Shown here: one piece after another, positions 36,437 to 42,209 of the stretch
How the letters are laid out: each line of letters starts with the position of its first letter
How positions within the stretch are numbered: the first letter of the stretch is position 1
NCBI RefSeq assembly: GCF_000969415.1
Contig: NZ_JZEX01000021.1
Span: forward strand, 1-42,209
Reading direction: 5' to 3'
Source of the DNA: Devosia geojensis
Lineage (GTDB): Bacteria; Pseudomonadota; Alphaproteobacteria; Rhizobiales; Devosiaceae
Length of the DNA stretch: 42,209 nt
Notes under the pieces: model-generated
Databases searched by the model: none
What the model saw: only the letters and a program-made list of their open reading frames with translations
What the model was told of the DNA's origin: nothing
Made by a program: the position numbers and the translations under genes

Positions 36437-37957
36437 ATGGTGACGCGGGTTACGACCGTGGCCTTTCAGGGCATCGAGGCGGTGCCCGTCGACGTGCAGG
36501 TGCAGATCGCGCCGGGGCATCCGAACTTCTTTCTCGTCGGCCTGCCCGACAAGGCGGTCAAGGAATCGAGCGAGCGGGTGCGCGCCGCGCTCACCTCCAC
36601 CGGCCTTGGGCTTCCGCCCAAACGCATCACCGTCAACCTCGCCCCGGCGGACCTGCCCAAGGAGGGCAGCCACTACGACCTGCCGATCGCGCTCGGCCTG
36701 ATGGCGGCGATGGGCGCCATTCCCTCCGACGCCCTCGACCGGTTCATGGTGCTGGGCGAGCTCGCGCTCGATGGACGCCTCTCGCCGGTCGCCGGGGTGC
36801 TGCCCGCCGCCATCGCCGCGCAGGGGCGTGACCTCGGGCTCGTCTGCCCTGCCGCCTGCGGCCCGGAAGCCGCCTGGGCCGGCGAGGCGATCGATATCGT
36901 TGCCGCCGACACGCTCCTGGCCATCGTCAATCACCTGACCGGCCATCAGCTCGCCCCGCGCCCGAGCCCCAAGCGCTGGCTGGCGAGCGGCGCGCTGCCG
37001 GACCTGGCGGATGTGCGCGGGCAGGAGGTGGCGCGCCGCGCCCTGGAAGTGGCTGCGGCCGGCGGCCACAACATGCTGATGATCGGCCCGCCCGGGGCCG
37101 GCAAGTCGATGCTGGCCGCGCGCCTGCCCTCGATCCTGCCGCCGCTCGATCCGCGCGAGCTGCTCGACGTCTCGATGATCCAGTCGATCGCCGGCGAGCT
37201 GGCTGACGGCGCCATCTCCGACCGGCGCCCCTTCCGCACGCCCCACCACTCGGCCTCCATGGCCGCCCTCGTCGGCGGTGGCTTGAAGGTACGGCCCGGC
37301 GAGGTGTCGTTGGCGCACAACGGCGTGCTCTTCCTCGACGAGCTGCCCGAGTTCGCCCCGCAGGTGCTCGACAGCCTGCGCCAGCCGCTGGAATCGGGCG
37401 AGACGGTCATCGCCCGCGCCAACGCCCGCGTCTCCTATCCCTCCCGCGTGCAGCTCGTGGCGGCCATGAACCCGTGCAAGTGCGGCATGGCGGGCTCGCC
37501 GGGCCATACCTGCCGGCGCGGACCCGCCTGCGCCGCCGATTACCAGGCGCGCGTTTCCGGCCCCTTCCTCGACCGCATCGACATCCGCATCGACGTGCCG
37601 GCGGTCTCGGCCGCCGACATGATCGCCCCGGCAAGGGGTGAACCCTCGGCCGATGTCGCCGAGCGCGTCGCCGCCGCCCGCGATCGCCAGCGCCGCCGCT
37701 ACATGGAGGCGGGGCATCCGCAGGTCCTGACCAACGCCGCCGCCGGACCGACCCTGATCGAGGCGGTGGTCGCGCCCGACAGGGAGAGCCAGGCGCTGCT
37801 CCTCCAGGCGGCCGAGCGCTTCAATCTCTCGGCCCGCGCCTATCATCGGGTCTTGAAGGTCGCGCGCACCCTCGCCGACCTCGCCGGCGCCGAGAAGGTC
37901 GCCCGCGCGCATGTGGCCGAGGCATTGAGCTACCGGCTGAACCTCGGAGCGGCGTAG
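36437..37957 (+). CDS. comM: ComM/YifB-family AAA+ ATPase (Mg-chelatase-like)
   Basis: A 506-residue ATPase. The N-terminal ChlI-type domain (about 20-140: HPNFFLVGLPDKAVKESSER, ITVNLAPADLPKEGSHYDLP) precedes the AAA+ core with Walker A GPPGAGKS (about 217-224) and Walker B FLDELPEF, then MNPCKCG with a four-cysteine knuckle and the C-terminal helical domain. In Vibrio ComM promotes branch migration during natural transformation; a role in recombination is likely here. GGGGCGAAGG precedes the ATG. Confidence 0.94.
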   Translation: MVTRVTTVAFQGIEAVPVDVQVQIAPGHPNFFLVGLPDKAVKESSERVRAALTSTGLGLPPKRITVNLAPADLPKEGSHYDLPIALGLMAAMGAIPSDALDRFMVLGELALDGRLSPVAGVLPAAIAAQGRDLGLVCPAACGPEAAWAGEAIDIVAADTLLAIVNHLTGHQLAPRPSPKRWLASGALPDLADVRGQEVARRALEVAAAGGHNMLMIGPPGAGKSMLAARLPSILPPLDPRELLDVSMIQSIAGELADGAISDRRPFRTPHHSASMAALVGGGLKVRPGEVSLAHNGVLFLDELPEFAPQVLDSLRQPLESGETVIARANARVSYPSRVQLVAAMNPCKCGMAGSPGHTCRRGPACAADYQARVSGPFLDRIDIRIDVPAVSAADMIAPARGEPSADVAERVAAARDRQRRRYMEAGHPQVLTNAAAGPTLIEAVVAPDRESQALLLQAAERFNLSARAYHRVLKVARTLADLAGAEKVARAHVAEALSYRLNLGAA

Positions 37958-38088
37958 GTTGCGTGATGGCGGGCTGCAAATGGCCGTTTTCTGCGCTTCG
38001 GGTGCTCACGTACCCAAACGTACGCTGCGCGCCGGTTCTCGAAATCCGCCATTTTCGCCTCGCCCTGACGCAACCGTCCACGCAACCT
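37958..38088. repeat. Imperfect inverted repeat between convergent comM and the TPR gene
   Basis: Left side GGTTGCGTGATGGCGGGCTG, right side CGCCCTGACGCAACC, with GTGCTCACGTACCC and CGTACGCTGCGC flanking the centre. The arms match only in part. It lies at two gene ends and may serve as a bidirectional terminator. Confidence 0.5.
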
Positions 38089-38091
38089 GGG

Positions 38092-38553
38092 CTACCGCGC
38101 CGCCGCGATCATCGCGGCGAGCTGCTTGTACGCGTCGCACTCCGTGCCGCAGGCGGCCTCGATGATGTCGAGGCGCTCCTGCGCCAGGGCGAGCCTGCCG
38201 GTCTCGACATAGAGCTCGCCCAGATATTCGTTGGCGCCGAGGTGTTCCGGATCGAGGGCGAGGGCCTGGGTGTAGTAGCCGAGCGCCGCCTCGTGGTTGC
38301 CGTTCTTGCGCTGGGAAAAGCCCATGAGGCTCAAGGCTTCGACATCGCGCGGATTAGCGATGATGATCGGCTCCAGCGCCGCGATGGCGCCGGCGAAATT
38401 GCCGCCGCCGATATAGGCACGCGCCGTCGTCAGATGCGGCGTGCCGTTGCGCGCCGCGCTGCCCATGTAGCCGCCCGGATCGACGGCGACGGCGTTCATG
38501 GTGGCAAAGACCAACAGGGGCAGCGCTGCGACTGCCGAGGCTCGCTTGCGCAT
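38092..38553 (-). CDS. Exported TPR-repeat protein
   Basis: A 153-residue protein with a signal peptide (MRKRASAVAALPLLVFATMN) and tetratricopeptide repeats, best seen at about 42-75 (TARAYIGGGNFAGAIAALEP) and 76-130 (LMGFSQRKNGNHEAALGYYT and LGELYVETGRLALAQERLDI). Two cysteines near the end (ACGTEC) may pair in the periplasm. TPRs mediate protein contacts; no specific partner is known. It follows the phosphotriesterase gene by 57 bases. Confidence 0.85.
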   Translation of the reverse strand: MRKRASAVAALPLLVFATMNAVAVDPGGYMGSAARNGTPHLTTARAYIGGGNFAGAIAALEPIIIANPRDVEALSLMGFSQRKNGNHEAALGYYTQALALDPEHLGANEYLGELYVETGRLALAQERLDIIEAACGTECDAYKQLAAMIAAAR

Positions 38554-38610
38554 GACACATCCTCCGCGCGCATAAAGCCTAGCGCAGGCAGGTGTCCGTT
38601 GCGTGACCGA

Positions 38611-39525
38611 TCAGCGCGCGAAGGCTTCGAACGGGTTGGTGTGCGTCAGCTGCACGATCGTCTCCTCGCCGACGCCTTGTGCGCGCAGCTTCGGGATGAT
38701 GCTTTCGCTGAGCACCGTATAGGGTTTGGGCGTGCCGCCGCCCGGCAGCGCCGGGTCGTACCAGCCGCGGTCGTGGCTGAGGAGCAGCTGACGCTCGAGC
38801 CCGGCTTCGAGGGCGCGCAGGATCATCGCGACGATCTCCTCGTCCGGCGCCGAGCCGATATGGTCGTATTCGATCCAGGCGCCGCGCGCCGCCACCGCCT
38901 TGTGGAGGGCAAAATCCGGCTCGGCCTGGGTGTGGATGGAGATGAACCGGTCGGCCCGCCCGCCCGCCTGCCCGATGATGTCGAGCTGATCCATCACCAC
39001 CCGGCCCTTGATCGTATGGCTGCCGATGACCGCGCCGGTCCCCTTGGCCGCGGTGACGGCAGCGCGCAGGATCCGGGCCTCGAGCTCGGTGATGCCCTCG
39101 TCCCCGGCGCTGAGCTTGATCCAGCCGGCCTTGTAGCCGGTGTCTTCGATCTGGTCGGCGAGCTCGGCCAGCATCCAGTCGGCAAGCCGCGTCTCGCTCG
39201 CCTCGCGCACCCAGGCAGGAATCCATGGCTCGCGGTAGTTGCCGGTCGGCACGACGATCGGGAAGGCGGTCGCGCGGCTGACCGCGAGATCGAAATCGGC
39301 GCGCCGCCCCACTCCGCCCGTCGAGCATTCGACGAGGGCGGTGACGCCGAGTGCCTTGATCGCCTCGATCTGCGGCGCCATCAGCGCGACGACATCGTCC
39401 GCCTCCGCCTCTGCATACCCCGGTGTGTCGGGCGTTCGCAGGTCGACGAACACGTGCTCGTGCGGCAGGATCATGCCGAGGTCGTCGGCCGCCATCGGCC
39501 CGAGGGTGGTGTAGAGGTGCTTCAT
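38611..39525 (-). CDS. Phosphotriesterase-family metal-dependent hydrolase
   Basis: A 304-residue amidohydrolase-type barrel. The HxH metal pair is His22/His24 (LPHEHVFVDLR), the carboxylated lysine is in GWIKLSAG, further histidines are in IGSHTIKG and ISIHTQAE, and the last aspartate in LLSHDRGWYDP. It resembles phosphotriesterase-like lactonases or phosphotriesterase homology proteins; the real substrate cannot be told from sequence. The start at 39525 (MKHLYTTLGP) has a weak ribosome binding site. It follows cfa by 36 bases and is probably co-transcribed. Confidence 0.88.
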   Translation of the reverse strand: MKHLYTTLGPMAADDLGMILPHEHVFVDLRTPDTPGYAEAEADDVVALMAPQIEAIKALGVTALVECSTGGVGRRADFDLAVSRATAFPIVVPTGNYREPWIPAWVREASETRLADWMLAELADQIEDTGYKAGWIKLSAGDEGITELEARILRAAVTAAKGTGAVIGSHTIKGRVVMDQLDIIGQAGGRADRFISIHTQAEPDFALHKAVAARGAWIEYDHIGSAPDEEIVAMILRALEAGLERQLLLSHDRGWYDPALPGGGTPKPYTVLSESIIPKLRAQGVGEETIVQLTHTNPFEAFAR

Positions 39526-39561
39526 GCGCGCACTCTGGAGCACTGCCTGCAAGGGCGCAAG

Positions 39562-40677
39562 CTAGCGGATGCTGCGGTAGCCACCGGGCACACCCCTCGG
39601 CGAGAAGACGATCTGCCAGAGCGAGACGTTGCGGGCCCGGAAGAGGGCGGCGAAGCTGAGGAGATAATAGCGCCACAGCCGATAGAAGCGCGCGCCGTAC
39701 CTGCCTTCCAGCCCGGGCCAGGCGGCATCGAAATTGGCCCACCAGGCGAGGAGTGTCTTCTCGTAGTCGGCGCCGAAATTGTGCCAGTCCTCCATGACGA
39801 AGCGGCCTTCGCTCGCCCGCCCGATCTGGGCGATGGAGGGCAGCATGCCGTTGGGGAAGATGTACTTCTCGCTGAACGGCTCGCCATGCGTCGTCGAGTG
39901 ATGCCCGCCGATCGTGTGGAGAAGCATCAGCCCGTCGTCGGCGAGGAGCGTGCGCGCCTTGGCGAAGAACGCCCGGTAGTTTTTGTAGCCGACATGCTCG
40001 AACATGCCGACCGAGACGATGCGGTCGAACTTTCCGTCGAGCGCCTGATAGTCCATCAGCCGCGTCTCGACCGTCAAGCCTTGCGTGCGCTCGTTGGCGA
40101 GCGCCGCCTGCTCCCTGCTCACGGTGACCCCGACGCCGGAGATGCCGTAGCGCTCCGCGGCGAACTGCAGGAATCCGCCCCAGCCCGAGCCGATGTCGAG
40201 GACCCGCATGCCCTTTTCGAGCCCGACCTTGCGGCAGATGAGGTCGAGCTTGGCCTCCTGCGCCGCGTCGAGACTGTCGGCGTCCTTCCAGTAGCCGCAG
40301 GAATAGATCATGCGCCTGTCGAGCATCGCCTCATAGAGGTCGTTGCCGATGTCGTAGTGCTTCTCGCCGACTTCCTTGACCTTGAGGCGCTGCAGGTTGA
40401 GGAGGCGTCCCTTGACGGCGCTCCAGAGGACGGCAGTGTCCTTCGGAAAGGCGTCGGGCACGGCGGCGGTGAGCAGCCGGTAGATCAGCTCGTCGAGCGC
40501 CTCGGCGTCCCACCAGCCGTCCATGTAGCTCTCGCCGAGCCCCAGCGTTCCTTGCGCGATGAGGCGGGCATAGAGCCGTTCGTCATGGATCCGGGGGTCC
40601 CAGGGGCGATCGCCATTGATGACGATATCCGCGGCGGCGAGCTGCTGCTCGACGAAACGTTTTGCGCGATTGCTCAT
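39562..40677 (-). CDS. cfa: Cyclopropane-fatty-acyl-phospholipid synthase
   Basis: Transfers a methylene from SAM to double bonds in membrane phospholipids, often induced on entry to stationary phase or acid stress. The 371-residue protein has an N-terminal lipid-binding domain (GLGESYMDGWWDAEALDELI), VGEKHYDIGNDLYEAML, SCGYWKDA, the SAM site VLDIGSGWGGFLQFAAERYG and the active-site IVSVGMFEHVGYKNY. The ATG at 40677 gives MSNRAKRFVEQQ. An operator-like palindrome and a promoter lie directly upstream. Confidence 0.95.
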   Translation of the reverse strand: MSNRAKRFVEQQLAAADIVINGDRPWDPRIHDERLYARLIAQGTLGLGESYMDGWWDAEALDELIYRLLTAAVPDAFPKDTAVLWSAVKGRLLNLQRLKVKEVGEKHYDIGNDLYEAMLDRRMIYSCGYWKDADSLDAAQEAKLDLICRKVGLEKGMRVLDIGSGWGGFLQFAAERYGISGVGVTVSREQAALANERTQGLTVETRLMDYQALDGKFDRIVSVGMFEHVGYKNYRAFFAKARTLLADDGLMLLHTIGGHHSTTHGEPFSEKYIFPNGMLPSIAQIGRASEGRFVMEDWHNFGADYEKTLLAWWANFDAAWPGLEGRYGARFYRLWRYYLLSFAALFRARNVSLWQIVFSPRGVPGGYRSIR

Positions 40678-40697
40678 GACTGAAATCGGCGAGGAAA

Positions 40698-40716
40698 GTG
40701 CAGATGATATCTGCAC
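40698..40716. promoter_or_regulatory. Perfect inverted repeat upstream of cfa, probable operator
   Basis: GTGCAGAT, three bases, ATCTGCAC. Eight-base arms match perfectly. It begins right after the predicted -10, so it covers the start of transcription, the usual place for a repressor site, and ends 21 bases before the ATG. The binding protein is unknown. Confidence 0.6.
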
Positions 40717-40746
40717 AGTCTAGGCCCGATTCTCCCACATCTTCAA
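40717..40746 (-). promoter_or_regulatory. Probable promoter of cfa
   Basis: On the minus strand TTGAAG (40746-40741), 18 bases, TAGACT (40722-40717). Transcription would start inside the palindrome at 40698-40716. Confidence 0.45.
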
Positions 40747-40762
40747 TCCGCTGACGATTGCG

Positions 40763-40791
40763 GGCCCGGCAGGCGTGACGCCTGCCGGGCC
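40763..40791 (-). terminator. Strong hairpin after the epoxide hydrolase gene
   Basis: A perfect 13-base-pair stem (GGCCCGGCAGGCG / CGCCTGCCGGGCC) with a three-base loop, 21 bases beyond the stop of the epoxide hydrolase gene. No T-run follows, so it may work with Rho or act as an mRNA-stabilising end. Confidence 0.6.
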
Positions 40792-40793
40792 GC

Positions 40794-40809
40794 TGATTCA
40801 CGTGAAACC
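40794..40809 (+). promoter_or_regulatory. parS-like palindrome copy 6 (after the epoxide hydrolase gene)
   Basis: TGATTCACGTGAAACC, two bases beyond the stop codon of the epoxide hydrolase gene and next to its hairpin, the same arrangement as copy 4 at dnaK. 14 of 16 bases match the parS consensus; GATTC present. Confidence 0.6.
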
Positions 40810-40811
40810 GC

Positions 40812-42047
40812 TCAGCGCACCTTTTCAAAGAACGCGCGGATGTCGGCGACCAGCAGGTCCGGCGCGTCGGTGGCGGCGAAGTGCCCGCCATAGGGCATCT
40901 CGGTCCAGTGGACGATGTTGTTGGCGCGCTCGGCAAAGGTGCGCACCGAACGGAAGTCCCACGGGAAGACGGCAACGCCGGTCGGCGTCCTGTTCTCGGC
41001 CTCGCGGTAGCCCGAGCCCGAGCGGGTATCCTCGAGATAGATGGCGGCGGCAGAGCCGCCGGTGGCGGTGAACCAATAGATCGAGGCGTGGGCGAGGAAG
41101 AGGTCGCGGTCGACCGTCTCGACCCCCTGCCCCTCGAAGCCGAAGAACAGTTCGGTGTTCCAGGCCATCTGCGCCACGGGCGAATCGACGAGGCCGTAGG
41201 CGAGCGTGCCGGGGCGCTTCGACTGGATGACCTGATAGCCGTTGTACTTCTCGAACATGTCGAGATTGGCGAAGCCCTCGAGCTCGAAGGGGGTGAGCTT
41301 TTCCATCTCGCCGGGCGTGCCGTTGGGAAAGGCGAAGATCTGCTGCAGGTGCACGCCCCTGAGGCCTTCGGGCGCGAGGATGCCGAGCTCCTTGGACACC
41401 AGCGCCCCGACGTCGCCGCCCTGCGCGCCGTATTCGGTGTAGCCCAGCCGCTTCATCAGCGTGTCCCACGCCTTGGCGACCCGGGCGCTGTCCCAGCCGG
41501 CCTGCGTCAGCGGACCCGAGAAGCCGTAGCCGGGGAGCGACGGGATGACGAGATCGAAGGCGATGCCGGCATCGAGCCCGTGGGCGCGGGGGTTCGAGAG
41601 CGGCCCGATGACCTTCAGGAACTCTGCGATCGTCGAGGGCCAGCCATGGGTGAGGATCAGCGGAAACGCATTGGGCTCGGGCGACTTGATGTGGAGGAAA
41701 TGGATGGTCTGCCCGTCGATCTGCGTCATGAACTGCGGGTAGCGGTTGAGCTCGGCCTCGTGCGCCCGCCAGTCATAGTCGTGCAGCCACCGGTCGGCGA
41801 GTTCCCTGATGAAGTGCACGGGCTGGCCGTGGCTCCAGTCGGTCGTGGCCGCGACCGGCCAGCGCGTCATCTCCAGGCGCTCCTTGAGGTCGGTGAGGGC
41901 AGTTTGCGGAATCTCGATCTTGAACGGGACGATGTCGGTCATTTGGCTTGCTCCTTGTGCCGTGGCGGAGGCGAGAGGACCGAATGCGGACGCCAGCAAC
42001 AGGGCGGCGCCGGACGTGAGCATATCGCGGCGGGTGAGGTCGGACAT
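40812..42047 (-). CDS. Tat-exported epoxide hydrolase (EHN domain plus alpha/beta hydrolase)
   Basis: A 411-residue protein starting MSDLTRRDMLTSGAALLLAS; the TRRDML sequence is a twin-arginine export signal, cleaved near ATAQGA. An epoxide-hydrolase N-terminal domain (FKIEIPQTALTDLKERLEMT) precedes the hydrolase core: HGWPST (oxyanion), the nucleophilic Asp in GGDVGALVSKELG and the histidine in YGGHFAA. It is related to microsomal/juvenile-hormone-type epoxide hydrolases and would act in the periplasm; substrate unknown. AGGAG lies seven bases before the ATG. Confidence 0.92.
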   Translation of the reverse strand: MSDLTRRDMLTSGAALLLASAFGPLASATAQGASQMTDIVPFKIEIPQTALTDLKERLEMTRWPVAATTDWSHGQPVHFIRELADRWLHDYDWRAHEAELNRYPQFMTQIDGQTIHFLHIKSPEPNAFPLILTHGWPSTIAEFLKVIGPLSNPRAHGLDAGIAFDLVIPSLPGYGFSGPLTQAGWDSARVAKAWDTLMKRLGYTEYGAQGGDVGALVSKELGILAPEGLRGVHLQQIFAFPNGTPGEMEKLTPFELEGFANLDMFEKYNGYQVIQSKRPGTLAYGLVDSPVAQMAWNTELFFGFEGQGVETVDRDLFLAHASIYWFTATGGSAAAIYLEDTRSGSGYREAENRTPTGVAVFPWDFRSVRTFAERANNIVHWTEMPYGGHFAATDAPDLLVADIRAFFEKVR

Positions 42048-42142
42048 CTTCGGCTCCTGATTTCGGCCGGGCGACCACCGTCCGGCTTCGACAAGGAGCT
42101 TGCCCCACCCCTGCTGACAGAGTGCGGCAGCAGCGTTTTGCC

Positions 42143-42209
42143 TTGCAAGCCACCGCTCTTCGCTCCCCTCCCCCTTGAGGGGAGGGGTGCGAAGAGCGGT
42201 GGCTTGCAA
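42143..42209. repeat. Long palindrome ending exactly at the window edge
   Basis: A perfect 21-base arm (TTGCAAGCCACCGCTCTTCG plus C) at 42143-42163 is complementary to 42189-42209. Inside are CCCCTCCCC and GGGGAGGGG, so nearly the whole 67 bases can fold. The centre is not symmetric and one inner pair mismatches, so it is not a simple mirror copy. The last base of the window is the last base of the arm. Confidence 0.8.

Noticed and set aside
37963..40683. 906-codon open frame opposite the TPR, phosphotriesterase and cfa genes
   Set aside because: It crosses three well-supported genes and their gaps on the other strand; composition is that of a shadow.
42143..42209. Terminal palindrome as a pure fold-back sequencing artefact
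   Set aside because: The two halves are not perfect mirror images (a mismatch and an asymmetric centre), so a simple artefact is less likely, though not excluded.

Overview
The window is a GC-rich, densely packed stretch of chromosome from an alphaproteobacterium, most probably a member of the Hyphomicrobiales (Rhizobiales). A Devosia-like lineage fits, but that is inference. Support comes from the his cluster with a DUF2628 gene between hisB and hisH, the hslV-GNAT-hslU overlap, DUF2244 next to nth, the LpoA-like/rsmI/yraN/gshB block, a CtrA-type site (TTAA-N7-TTAA), GANTC-containing motifs and many palindromic intergenic elements. Nearly all genes are core housekeeping genes; no phage, CRISPR array, tRNA or rRNA was seen.

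Layout. 1-127: the tail of an IS5-type transposase at the left edge. 174-701: an exported protein of unknown function. 951-3344 (minus): hslV-GNAT-hslU. 3691-7438 (plus): hisB-DUF2628-hisH-hisA-small membrane protein-hisF. 7637-20297: dnaJ, a PfkB adenosine-kinase-like gene, DUF2214, nth, DUF2244, an Ada-like methyltransferase, dapB-gpmA, a VOC protein, pyrF, a frameshifted DUF4260 gene, a MarR regulator, an FMN reductase/histidine phosphatase pair, and hisE-coaA. 20489-27233: dnaK, a pabB-pabC fusion, pncA, two small membrane proteins, and hrcA-grpE. 27371-34502: rph, rdgB-hemW, the LpoA-like lipoprotein, rsmI-yraN-gshB, and a DUF4258/DUF2283 pair. 34514-42209: marC, a tiny exported protein, a GH25 lysozyme-like lipoprotein, comM/yifB, a cfa-phosphotriesterase-TPR group, and a Tat-exported epoxide hydrolase. 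The window ends exactly on a long palindrome.

Functional themes. Most of the heat-shock machinery is here (hslVU, dnaJ, dnaK, hrcA-grpE). Four of these units carry a similar promoter-like pair: CTTG/TTTG, 16-18 bases, then an AT-rich hexamer followed by AG or G. Histidine biosynthesis is split: hisB-H-A-F sit at 3.7-7.4 kb and hisE-coaA at 19-20.3 kb on the other strand. Reversing the segment between about 7.5 and 20.4 kb restores both hisF-hisE-coaA and dnaK-dnaJ, so a single inversion of about 12.9 kb is the simplest history.

The most unusual signal is a 14-16 base parS-like palindrome, GATTCACGTGAAAC. It occurs six times across 34.6 kb, five times in the same chromosomal orientation, and each copy overlaps a GANTC (CcrM-type) site. 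Two copies lie inside hisA and rsmI and force uncommon codons. Three others sit within a few bases downstream of a stop codon. The intergenic space is otherwise filled by two or more families of palindromic MITE/REP-like repeats.
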